From contig NC_088302.1 of the NCBI RefSeq assembly GCF_032854445.1, forward strand, positions 52,048,046 to 52,112,045: 64,000 nucleotides of DNA, given 5' to 3'. The notes below the pieces were generated by a model that searched no databases, was not told where the DNA came from, and saw nothing but the letters and a program-made list of their open reading frames with translations. This stretch comes from Liolophura sinensis (taxonomy: Eukaryota; Mollusca; Polyplacophora; Chitonida; Chitonidae). A program made the position numbers and the translations under genes. This document shows positions 54,501 through 64,000 of the stretch, in pieces. Every line of letters starts with the position of its first letter. Position 1 is the stretch's first letter.

Positions 54501-56895
54501 AGGTTCAATAGCTATAAGCATACCACAAAATGTGACATGGAATAAGTACATAACGAATGTAAAGCTAAATGGAAATTAGGTTAAGCACATAAACAGTATT
54601 AAAATGGTTCTATCACTGTTACATCCACAAGTGGTGAACAATACATGTAACTATGGCTTGCAATAAATACCATGATTTTCCGTTGAAGAAATGTAGGTTA
54701 ATCCAACTAATGATAAGTTCTCCACAAAATGAAGAAAACCAGCCAATGCTGCAAAACTCTGGTATAGTGAGTGTTTTGCAGTGAATACAGATGTGTGAAA
54801 GTTGTAATATATCACTGGAACAATTAAGCGTGGTGCTGAGTGTAACGCTATGCAGATTCGCCAGATGTATATCTGAGGGGTATATCCACCAATGGCTGCA
54901 CTTGCTGACGGAAGATAATTTGCCACCTGAACAATAAAACAGAAGGAAAAGTTTCAATTACCATAGTAACGATAACAGTCAAGTATATTCTTATACAGTC
55001 TAAGCCAGAGGATGTACCCAATAATACATGCATCAGCAAAGGGACATGGCTACCCTTCTCACCAAAACAGTCCTCTTAAAATCAGTATTTCTGGCTGCTG
55101 TGATTTTCATTATTTTCCTCTCGTTATTGTTCAAGATATAATCAAATACAGAAAATCTGACCCACTTTTTCAACAATTTCTGATATTTTTCTGCCTCAAC
55201 ATTTAATCATTGAACTAAAACTCCAGTACGTCCATTCAGCAAGGCACTCTGATACCAGTGTCATTCCATGTGATATTACTGTCATTCCGCATTTGAAAAG
55301 TAGGACTGGTTCCTAGTCTTGTGTATGATAGAACGACAGGCAATATCAGTGTTATTCCATGTGATATCAGTTCATATCCCTTGGGTAGCATTTGTTGCTG
55401 TGGTGTGTTGTAGTGCAGATTTTAATTGATTTAATTAATTGATGTTTTACGCCATACTCAAGAATATTTCATTTATATGACAGCGGCCAGCATCATGGTG
55501 GAAGGAAACCGAGCAGAGACCGGGGAAAATGCACGACCATCTGCAGGATGCTGCCAGACCTTCCCACTTACGGCTGTTGTGGAAGCCAGCATGACCTGGA
55601 CTTGAAATCACAGTGATCGCACTGGTAAGAGGCTAGCGCGCTAACCAACTGAGTCACTGAGGCCCCTGTTATAGTGTGGAATCACAGGTTATTTATTTAT
55701 TTATTATCTGATTGGTGTTTTACGCCGTACTCAAAAATATTTCACTTATACGACGGTGGCCACCATTATGGTGGGAGGAAACCGGGCACAGCCCGGGGGA
55801 AACCCACGACCATCCACAGGTTGCTGACAGACCTTCCCACATACGGCCGGAGAGGAAGCCAGCATGAGCTGGACTTGAACTCACAGTGACCGCATTGGTG
55901 AGAGACTCCTGGGTCATTATGCTGTGCTAGCGCGCCAACCGACTGAGCCACGGAGGACCCGGAATCACAGGTGATCTCAGTGTCATTCCATGTGATATCA
56001 GTGTCATTCCATCGTGTGACATCCATATCTCAATGACAGCACTGCTTGCTAGGATTTGGTGTAGTGTATAGTGACATGTGATATCAATGTCATTCCATGT
56101 GATATCAGTATCATTTTATTTCCCAAGAGTAGCTTTGGTTTCTAGGATGAGGTGTAGTGTGAAATGATAGGTGATGTCAGTGTCATTAAAGGTGATGTCA
56201 GTGTCATTCATTTTCTAACAGTAAGGGAACATTCATTATATAAATATAGAGTTGTCATTTGTCATTTAGTGTGGGGCATCTCGCTCGGTGTGTTTCACGA
56301 CATATGCCAACTCAGCAAAGACTGGTTCAGTCTTGACAAATTATACACCAGTGAAAAGAGAAAAACAATAGCAGGCAATCTATGGCAGTTTTCGGTGGAT
56401 ACTCACTGCCCTATTACTGGAGTGCCTGGATCGACATTAGTTTCAGGCGTACCGAATCGGATTAGCTTTACCCAGTAGGCCATGCATGATAAGTGTCACT
56501 AAAACAATACAAAATTTTTTTATTGTTTTGAGACATTTTATTAAAATAGCATGCCAATGTCAATATGCAATATATTGTTAACTACGCTTGTAGTTACCTT
56601 CGGTAAATATGGACTTCTATATTAATAAATAGTATATATCAATAACGGTACGAAGTAAAGTGGGACGAAGTTACTTGGTTACGAAGTAGGCCTAAGCTGA
56701 AACCGCACAACGGTGCATGAAGATGAAGGATGAAGCTTGCTCGCCTACCTTGCAATGAGTTGCGGTGGTGCCTTCAAAATTGAAGAGAATGGACCATATG
56801 ACACAAACAAAAAATCCAAAAAGAGGCAGAGATAGAACTAAAATTGCAAACTTTCTCCATGATACACTTAAATATAGTCCCTGTGCCTTCCCCAT
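51396..56895 (-). CDS. PGAP2: PGAP2 orthologue (GPI-anchor fatty-acid remodelling), two candidate last exons
   Basis: PGAP2 is a Golgi multi-pass protein needed to re-acylate lyso-GPI-anchored proteins. Exons (- order): 56749-56895, 54671-54926, 54173-54282, 53650-53758, then 53091-53221 (proximal end) or 51396-51532 (distal end). Totals are 250 or 252 residues, near the usual ~250. Phases agree at every junction. Exon 1: MGKAQGLYLSVSWRKFAILV, a membrane segment, FEGTTATHCK. Exon 2: VANYLPSASAAIGG, then IWRICIALHSAPR and ENLSLVGLTYISS. Exon 3: ELHKDCFIIFMICSQLYMLL. Exon 4: YWWKKVLFG... to ...YFFYRHNTYCEPG. The last exon carries the final membrane segment. These match the family motifs (ATHC, NYLPS-SAAIGG, WR-CI-LHSAPR, YCE-G). 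The start at 56895 is chosen because it aligns with family N-termini; an in-frame upstream Met exists at 57030. Confidence 0.93.
51585..51590 (-). terminator. Candidate poly-A signal for the proximal PGAP2 end
   Basis: TTTATT on the + strand (AATAAAGTTGAC on -), 1.5 kb past the proximal stop at 53091 and only about 50 nt before the acceptor of the distal last exon. This placement would let cleavage and splicing compete. Confidence 0.4.
52815..52880 (+). mobile_element. Possible end fragment of the second interspersed family
   Basis: TATGTAAGTATGCTTGGGGT, then TTAATGTCTCTACT resembles the start of the repeat at 61688 (TATGCTTGGTGTTTTGTCTC). Only about 40 bp are similar. Confidence 0.35.
53091..53221 (-). 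CDS. PGAP2: PGAP2 last exon, proximal
   Basis: It follows ACATTTCAG and reads VYTVFSLLEYIVILTNLTFH, then ATSMVDFEGLYLEFGQ... to ...SKQQ and a stop. It is the nearest terminal exon to 53650 and gives the standard PGAP2 length (250 residues). Confidence 0.9.
54384..54503 (-). mobile_element. 5'-truncated SINE in a PGAP2 intron
   Basis: The body and 3' end of the main family (TTTATTTGATTGGTGTTTTA to ATCATCAGCAGG), without the tRNA head. It is flanked by TTCAATGGCTA (54373-54383) and TTCAATAGCTA (54504-54514), 10 of 11 bases equal. Truncation with a target duplication fits incomplete reverse transcription. Confidence 0.8.
55430..55665 (-). mobile_element. tRNA-derived SINE, older copy
   Basis: AATTGATGTTTTACGCCATA, CAGCATCATGGTGGAAGGAA, the antisense B box GGACTTGAAATCACAGTGAT and the antisense A box AACCAACTGAGTCACTGAGG. 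All family parts are present but diverged. Confidence 0.88.
55690..55960 (-). mobile_element. Full-length tRNA-derived SINE with 12-bp target-site duplication
   Basis: GGAATCACAGGT lies at 55678-55689 and 55961-55972. The element is complete from ATTTATTTATTTATTATCTG to CCGACTGAGCCACGGAGGAC. It inserted about 12 bp beside the older copy at 55430. Both lie in the PGAP2 intron 54927-56748. Confidence 0.94.
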
Positions 56896-57880
56896 GGCAG
56901 TAAAACTCCGGGTTGCCGCGCCGACTGCACTTGTTTGCTTTCCTTGTGGCTGTCTGCTAGCTAATAAGAGCAGCGCCCCCAAGCGGAGAATATGAATTCT
57001 AGGCAAGTTATCGACCCTGATTATTTGCACACAGGCGATGTAGAGATATACACACTATATTAATAGAAGACGATATAGTCGTCTTCCATGAATACAGGAC
57101 TAAGAAAATGGCCACAAAGGAGCACCATGTACCATTTACTGTCACCACGATTCCTTACACAGTGAGAGCAACATTTAGGCTATCCCAGTTGCTCTTACTA
57201 TAATACACGTACCGGTAACAAGTTTGTATAGCATGTCTTGATAGGCTACCCTCAGGCCAACAGTACACGGATCCATGTATTTCCACAATATAGCCACTTG
57301 GCTGATAAGTAACTGGGTACTTCCTTAAAAATAATCACCCAGATAAATGCCACAAAACCATTTCTTGTTTAGAATGACTGCATTGGATGAAACACAGCTT
57401 CCACTAAACAATGCTGACATCTCAACCATAATGAAGCCTCCCTGAGCAGTCAATATACAAAATAACAGGAGTTCAATTTCATGTTTCTTTTTTAAAACAG
57501 AAATTTATTTAAATGTAATAAAAAGAACATGTTTTCTTGAAATGCTTATCAAATCAACTTTCTAAATACATAGAAACCAGTGGTTTGGGAGGAGATGCAT
57601 GGACAAAATATTTGTAAAAAATGTTTAAAAATGCTTTACCGGCCAGCAACACCGACACCACCAGTTTCCCCCCTCTCAAAATAAATCTCCATACTTCATA
57701 CAGGCGAGATAAAATGTGTATATCTGAATATATAAGCCAAAAAAAGGTTTTCCTGTTACATAACTTGAAAGACAACAGACTTTTAAAACAACCTTCTATG
57801 AACATACATTTGGAAGACAACAAACTATATAAATACATGTACCCTTAACAATATAATAATGATAACAGGTTATACTTATT

Positions 57881-58020
57881 AATTTACTTGATTGGTGTTT
57901 AATGCCATGCTCAGTAATATTCCAGTTACACGAGGTGTCCAGCAGGTGGAGAGAGTCGGACAAACTCGCAGCAGCCACATTGGGGAGATGCTCATGGGTC
58001 ATTGCGCCGCGTATTAACAC
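57881..58020 (-). mobile_element. Diverged short SINE
   Basis: ACTTGATTGGTGTTTAATGC, CATGCTCAGTAATATTCCAG, then CTCGCAGCAGCCACATTGGG and CATGGGTCATTGCGCCGCGT. The centre is deleted. Confidence 0.65.
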
Positions 58021-58455
58021 ACCTGAACAACATTTACATAACTGTATATACTAAGAGAGACAAGATCTATGTATCACTTTGAAATCAATTAAATGTTTCA
58101 ATTAAAAAGACAAGCGAGGTAGTAGTTTAAAGTTTGCATGATTGTGATTTCTGCAATGCCCTAAACCTACATGTCAATGAGTGGCCTGTATGATCCATGT
58201 TCAAGCGCTGCAACCCTCAGCAATCACATGCTATTTGACAAATTCTGCATAACTTAAGTCAATGTTTGTGATACCTGAAAATCTGCATGGCCTCAACCAC
58301 ACTTTCAAGTCTAAAAGTCTGAATCGTGGACTGTCCCAAAAATGCTCATCCCAATGTTATAGCAACTTCATACAAATGTTTAATGAATTAATAATTATTT
58401 CTAAATTTATTATTCTTCCCTTTAAATTTTTTCAGAACTGTACTGTACTTGTACT

Positions 58456-58456
58456 G

Positions 58457-58504
<48 letters not shown>

Positions 58505-58505
58505 A
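58456..58505. repeat. (TA)n(GA)n compound microsatellite
   Basis: About 12 TA units directly followed by about 14 GA units. It gives a false reading frame of alternating Tyr-Ile and Arg-Glu. Confidence 0.95.
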
Positions 58506-58857
58506 AACATGTACATACTTTGAGACAATGTAACAACAAGAATTATATACATAATGGAAACAGTGCAATCCAGAACAAGGCTGTTTACTCTCCACTAACA
58601 CCACATGTAAAAATATACAATATATACTAATCTGACATTATATAAAAGTACAATAACATAAATGCATTATGTCTACTTGCAATTAACAACTACTGTAGTT
58701 AAACTACTTCAGGCTGATAAGAAAAATATATATATCTACATACATATATAAAATTCTTTGAAAGTATCATACTTCTAAATTTTTAACAAAATATTTCTTC
58801 CTTGGGTATAGTCATGGAATGCCACGATTGAATTAAGACAATTACAGATCACAATAT

Positions 58858-59101
58858 TTGTTTATTTATTTATTTGATTGGTGTTTTACGCCATACTCAA
58901 GAATATTTCACTTATACAACGGCGTCCAGATTCATGGTGGGTGGAAACCAGGCACAGCCCGGGGGAACCCACGACCATCCGTAGGTTGCTCACTGACCTT
59001 CCCAAGTACGGCTGGAGAACTCACAGCAGCCGCATTGGTGAAAGGCTCCTGGGTCATTACGCTGCGCTGGCGTGTTAACCAACAGAGCCACGGAGGCCCC
59101 C
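58858..59101 (-). mobile_element. tRNA-derived SINE, near full length
   Basis: It runs from TTGTTTATTTATTTATTTGA to AACCAACAGAGCCACGGAGG. The B-box area is shortened (GGAGAACTCACAGCAGCC). Flanking CACAAT on both sides may be a short or decayed target duplication. Confidence 0.88.
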
Positions 59102-59328
59102 ACAATGGAATAAGAAACAACAATAAATGTATGGAACCTTGTAGAGTAGGCACCATAAACAGCTATCTTAATCCATCAACTAGTAACTTATCCGCAACTA
59201 TCATGAAAACATCAATATAATGAACAATTTCATGGATATCATGAACAATAAAATTATTTAAAAAAAATGGTTAGGCCAAATGCAAATATACAAAAATTTG
59301 GTTTTAAATATTTCATATGTTAAAAGCT

Positions 59329-60115
59329 GGTGGTTGGAGGATGATGGTCAGATTTCTGGCTGGAGGATGGTGCTCAGATTTATGGATGAAAAATGGTGCT
59401 AAGAGTTATGCATGGAGGATGGTGCTCAGAGTTATGGATGGAGGATGGTAGTCAGATTTATGGATGAAGGATGGAGGATGGTAGTCAGATTTATGGATGA
59501 AGGATGGTGGTCAGATTTATAGATGGAGGATGGTGGTCAGATTTATGGATGGAGGATGGAAGTCAGAATTATAGATGGAGGATGGTGGTCAGATTTATGG
59601 ATGGAGGATGGAAGTCAGATTTATAGATGGAGGATGGTAGTCATATTTAAGGATGAAGGATGGTGGTCAGATTTATAGATGGAGGATGGTGGTCAGATTT
59701 ATGGATGGAGGATGGAAGTCAGAATTATAGATGGAGGATGGTGGTCAGATTTATGGATGGAGGATGGAAGTCAGAATTATAGATGGAGGATGGTGGTCAG
59801 ATTTATGGATGGAGGATGGAAGTCAGATTTATAGATGGAGGATGGTGGTCAGATTTATGGATGGAGGATGGTAGTCATATTTAAGGATGAAGGATGGTGG
59901 TCAGATTTATAGATGGAGGATGGTGGTCAGATTTATGGATGGAGGATGGAAGTCAGAATTATAGATGGAGGATGGTGGTCAGATTTATGGATGGAGGATG
60001 GAAGTCAGATTTATAGATGGAGGATGGTGGTCAGATTTATGGTTGGAGGATGGTGGTCAGAGTTACACATGGAGGATGGTGCTGAGAGTTATGCATGGAG
60101 GATGATGCTCAGATT
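59329..60115. repeat. 26-bp minisatellite with 52-bp higher-order pattern (about 30 units)
   Basis: Units of GTCAGATTTATGGATGGAGG plus ATGGTG. In the middle, GTCAGATTTATGGATGG units alternate with GTCAGAATTATAGATGG units, and longer blocks recur (for example around 59650 and 59880). The flanks are more diverged. Confidence 0.93.
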
Positions 60116-61208
60116 TTTGCTCTAGACAATGTTATTTGATCTTAAATTGCTTACTTATACCTGATTATTCCAGCATGAATTCCAATGTCTAGGAAAACTT
60201 GCAAATGTGAAACCAAATGACCCCAGTTTTGAAAAAGAATTTACCTTGCATTGGATGTTTAAATGATTGTCCAGAAAGATTATGTCAACATTTCTGCAGA
60301 ACTAAACACTTTCTTAAAAGCTTTCCACAAACACTGTCTTTCAATCAGGTCTTGCAAACTTTGGGTTTAATTGACATCAGGAGATATTCATAACCAGCAG
60401 TATTTTCCCTTCAATATATAACCAGTACCTAAGGTATCAATGTGTTTTGTACAAAATTATATGGATCACGTAGCAGCAAAAGTATGTTATATCAGAATCA
60501 ATAAATAAAAATTAATCAATCAATCGTTTAGCAGAAATGGAACAGTGCCCTTGCACACAGAGAGCTTCTTTTACAGGGCAAGCAGTCAACGGTGCTTAAT
60601 TTATTATTTTTATCATCTGTATATGTGTCAGCAAAACCCTTACAGAATCTTATTTCTGAACACTATGCAACTTTGAACTTTGTAAAACAGTAACAATCAA
60701 TACCAAGGTTCACAGTATAGCCAGTTAACTGGCTTTTGAAAAATTTTAAAGGACAAGACAGCACCTGGCTAAATTATATTTCAATCAAAAGCAGGATCCC
60801 CAGCTTTTTAAACAGTATCATACTGTATTATTTTAATGAGATTTTAAATTTCGAATAACATGTAGAACAAAATGACAATACTGCACAAATGGCTGGTGTG
60901 AATTGAGGGAGACACCTAGAGAATTTTATCCAATCAAAAACGTTTCTATCAGATTGCACAGCCTAAGCAGTGAGTAACCATGACGTCACCTTGTTGTCGA
61001 TAATGGAGACCTGCTGAAGCTGTGTCAAGACGAAGTTTCACTGAATTTCTACTGGGTTGAAAAAAATCTATAAGAATATTTAAGAACGGTAGTCTTTCAA
61101 TGGATATAAACATTAGTCAGATGCAGTCTTTCACTTTAAGGGCTTAAAAATCAGCTGTTCAAAGAATTAACACAGATTGAACACAAAGGAGAACTCCTGT
61201 TTTCAGCA

Positions 61209-63039
61209 TCAGCTCTTGGACTTGAATTTCTCCACTGGTCCGACAACTAGGGCATAACCCTCCAAATCAAGAACAATGGTTCCATGGAATAAAATATTCG
61301 TAGTCACGGTGATATACTCAAGGAAGGAGAATATTGTATACACTGCAACATATAATGCCAGGAAAAAAATAAAAATAAAACATTTAAAAAATAGTATTCA
61401 AGATCACAGAAATCCAGCACTTGCTTTTTTTTAATTGCATCTACTTTGTTTTACAGGCGTTACTTTCACAGACAAAAGATCTCAAAATATTATGTGAATA
61501 ACAAATAAGTTAATACAAAACATCACTTCCAAGTGACATAAAACCTTGAAGTACACTTCCTGGATGTTCCCAATTTAAACCTCACATGCACAAGTTAAGT
61601 GCCTATACATGTGCTGTCTTAAACAGCTCTAACACCCTAGTACCCACATTTTTTTGCATGTACAAAGTTGTTTTGTATGTATTTGTATGTATGCTTGGTG
61701 TTTTGTCTCATACTTAATAACTTTTTAGTCAAATGACAATGAGGAGTAATTGTGAGGAGACAATTGGCAGGGCGAGCCAATACTGTCTCCACTGAATTGT
61801 CATGCCCAAGACGCTAACCATGACACCCCACCTAGTCACATTATACTGACACTAGGGCAACCAGTTCTCTTTCCTTGCTCTAACCTCTCAGTGCCTGAGC
61901 ACCAAGAGTGGCACCAACAAGTACCACTCTTACTCATCATATCAGGGGTGGATCTAAAGCGGAAGGGGCTCAGAGGGGTCCCCAAAAGCAGTGAAGAAAT
62001 TTGTAACAATACACATTAAAGGTTCTTATCTGCATGGAATAGCCTATCTATCGGTGGAGCCTATGTTTTGAGCATAATGCGGAATAATCTGATATCAAAC
62101 CTCTCTTCCTTTATCACATTCATATCGCCCAGTGGCACCTAGTTATAGAGCGCAATTTGTCTATTATGATACTCTAGAAGCTTTGAAATATGAAAATGCA
62201 TGATTTATTGTCGCCATTTTGCATAGCAGTATACAGCATAATCTGGGTGTGAGATTTAGTTTCTGTGCGACATATTAATGGTTAGATGAAAATGATTATT
62301 CCTTCTTCAAACAGAATAAGTGCCGATATGACTGACTCTTATTTATCTCTATATGCATCTGGCTAAATACACAGCTTTGGCTACAATAGGTCTACAGATT
62401 ATCTTTTTCCTTTCATAAATAACTTGAAATCAGAAAGCATTCAAAATTATATTAAGAATTTTGACATTCTTTTTTATCTTTCGCTCAGATAAGGCTCTTT
62501 TACAAAGCCTTTAACATAGTGAAAAAAATTTCACCAAAGACGTACAGCTGCATGTGGCGGCTGAGATTGGGGCCCTGACTCCTAAACCCATCGCACAGAC
62601 TTTTAGTCTTCTAAATTTTTGGTCAGTTTTGTCTCCAAACTCTTTATACCCAACGTCTCGTGGCACCTTAACTTTGAAACTTGTAGCAGGTCAAATCCAT
62701 GCTGCCAAAGTGCTGCCGCCACTGCAATATCATGTCGAAGACACCAGACAGTATAGGACAACTACCGTACTTGCCACCTGGTGTATGTACATCTGGTGAA
62801 TATTTAGTTTGATGTTTCAGTTAGGCAGCAGTTAAATATGGTGGGAAAATCATTGAGAAATTACCAATAAAATCTTAACACAACAAACCACCCTAAGGAA
62901 ACTGGCAATCTATTAACCCATCACACTTACCCCCTGGTTCACAGTATTGACTGTGACGGAAGAAAAAATACACTGCCAACAAAAAACTGCCAAGGTTTGT
63001 CACGAACAGCAGCCTCTTGTACTTTAATGATCTTAAAAC
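61209..63039 (-). CDS. PGAP2-like paralogue, last two exons only (runs off the window)
   Basis: Exon 62931-63039 (109 nt, the same length as 53650-53758) reads VLRSLKYKRLLFVTNLG, a membrane segment and YFFFRHSQYCEPG. Exon 61209-61342 reads VYTIFSFLEYITVTTNILFH, then GTIVLDLEGYALVV... to ...FKSKS and a stop. Acceptors are AACAG and GTTGCAG and the donor is GTAAGT. Phase and exon lengths mirror PGAP2, so this is a tandem duplicate on the same strand whose 5' exons lie beyond 64000. Amino-acid divergence from the first gene is high, arguing for an old duplication. Confidence 0.9.
61688..61930 (+). mobile_element. Interspersed repeat, second family, longer copy
   Basis: TATGCTTGGTGTTTTGTCTC, TTAGTCAAATGACAATGAGG, GACACCCCACCTAGTCACAT, TTTCCTTGCTCTAACCTCTC and GAGCACCAAGAG. 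The 3' half matches 41700-41935. A shorter related stretch lies near 62702-62760 (GAAGACACCAGACAG). It sits in the intron of the PGAP2 paralogue. Confidence 0.65.
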
Positions 63040-64000
63040 CTGTTCCAAAAGAAAACGAAAAACTGTGTATAACTATACAACAATTGTATTAAATAGTATC
63101 ACATACAAAGAATTGACCAAAATCACAAATGAAGAAAAGAATTGCTCCTCAGAGTATTGATAGGTCAGCTTGATTTTAACAAGCGAACAAATCTACTTCC
63201 AAAGACATGCCAGTAAAAGAACACCTTAACACAACGCACTATTAATGAACACACATGAGAGCACTCATTGTTAAGATGCGATGCAGATATAAATGTGACA
63301 TACACCTTCATCATTGTTATTCTTTCATAACGTAACACGATGCTTCACCTAGTCACCTAGGGTGACTGATTCGTGTTATAGAAGTGTGCTCATGAATGCA
63401 TGCTTATGTGATGGTGGTCAAGCCTAAGGTTGAGCAAACAAATGTTCTACAAATGTCAGGTAACACCTCACCTTTTCATTCTAGACACCATTGTATCTTT
63501 TAGTTAGATGTAATAAAGCAACTCAAGCCAAGCTTATCACATGTCTCAGGCCAATGGTATGTCTTAGGCCTATGTGATACCTTAGATCTATGGGCTGTCT
63601 TAGACCTATGGTATGTTTTAGGCCTTTATGATGTCTTTGACTTAGCGCGTTTCTTTGGCATATTGGATGTCGGGCATTTGGGATTTCAGGCCTCTGACAT
63701 GTCTTAGGTTTACGGCATGTCTTATACCTATGAGGTGTTAGGCATATGGGATCTTAGGCCTATGACATGTCTTAGGCCTATGTAATTTCTCAGGCTTCTG
63801 GAGTGTCTTAGGCTTATGTGAAACCTTATGCCTATTGTATAGCTTAGGCCTGTGGCCTGTCTTAGGCCTATGGGATGTCTAAGGCATGGAGCATCCCCTG
63901 AAATGCCACTAACAAATGATTCAAAATACTACAGGAATCTCATTTGATAAAGTATAACTAACAGAATGTGCATGTATTGGTTTTGCTTTGAGTAGGCTTC
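63040..64000. other. Intron of the PGAP2 paralogue, no exon seen
   Basis: I found no counterpart of the ELHKDC or NYLPS exons here, so they must lie beyond the window. The second half is a degenerate tandem repeat, listed separately. Confidence 0.6.
63540..63890. repeat. Degenerate ~22-bp tandem repeat
   Basis: Recurrent TGTCTTAGGCCTATGGGAT-like units, for example near 63545, 63770 and 63850, with AGGCCTATG as the core. Spacing varies from about 18 to 25 bp. Confidence 0.75.

Larger units (their letters stand above)
56896..61208. other. Region between PGAP2 and its paralogue, no gene recognised
   Basis: It includes the PGAP2 5' flank (56896-57200, where the promoter should lie; no clear core element seen), the 3' flank of the upstream paralogue, SINEs, a microsatellite and a minisatellite. 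A TTTATTT at about 57490 could be a distant minus-strand poly-A signal for the paralogue. Confidence 0.5.

Noticed and set aside
62554-62799. Open frame of 81 codons starting MAAEIGALTPKPIA
   Set aside because: It overlaps a fragment of the second interspersed repeat near 62702, shows no known domain, and lies inside an intron of the PGAP2 paralogue.

Overview
This is eukaryotic genomic DNA from an invertebrate animal, most likely a mollusc or a close lophotrochozoan. The evidence is spliced genes with GT-AG introns and metazoan orthologues, AT-rich introns, many tRNA-derived SINEs of a type I associate with molluscan genomes, and abundant minisatellites. The species cannot be fixed from sequence alone. 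Three gene families are clear from protein similarity and exon phase: NUMA1 (nuclear mitotic apparatus protein, + strand), RNF121 (membrane RING-H2 ubiquitin ligase, - strand, complete) and PGAP2 (GPI-anchor lipid remodelling protein, - strand, one complete gene plus the 3' end of a tandem paralogue).

Layout. 1-10797 is a second assembly copy of the 3' half of NUMA1, nearly identical to 18699-29127 including introns. It ends at a 200-base N gap (10798-10997). 10998-30134 is the main NUMA1 contig: coiled-coil exons, then the LGN-binding and C-terminal tail exons. Its N-terminal exons are missing. 30135-37908 is the shared 3' side of NUMA1 and RNF121, with SINE remnants and no recognised protein gene. 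37909-47831 is RNF121 in eight exons. 47832-51321 is intergenic with several SINEs. 51396-56895 is PGAP2 with two homologous candidate last exons. 56896-61208 holds repeats. 61209-63039 is the last two exons of a second PGAP2 gene that continues past the window edge.

The doubled NUMA1 half is best read as two haplotypes left uncollapsed in the assembly, not a biological duplication. The copies differ in minisatellite copy number, by one 267-bp in-frame coding indel, and by many single-base indels. Several coding exons carry single-base frameshifts typical of uncorrected long reads, so broken frames here should not be taken as pseudogenes.

The genes do not form an operon or pathway. NuMA tethers dynein and LGN to spindle poles and cortex, RNF121 acts in ER/Golgi protein quality control, and PGAP2 acts in Golgi GPI-lipid remodelling. 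The notable features are: NUMA1 and RNF121 lying tail to tail, as I recall they do in human 11q13; long 11-residue repeat blocks in the NuMA rod; the paired PGAP2 last exons; and SINE insertions with intact target-site duplications. I found no sign of a previously undescribed multi-gene system.
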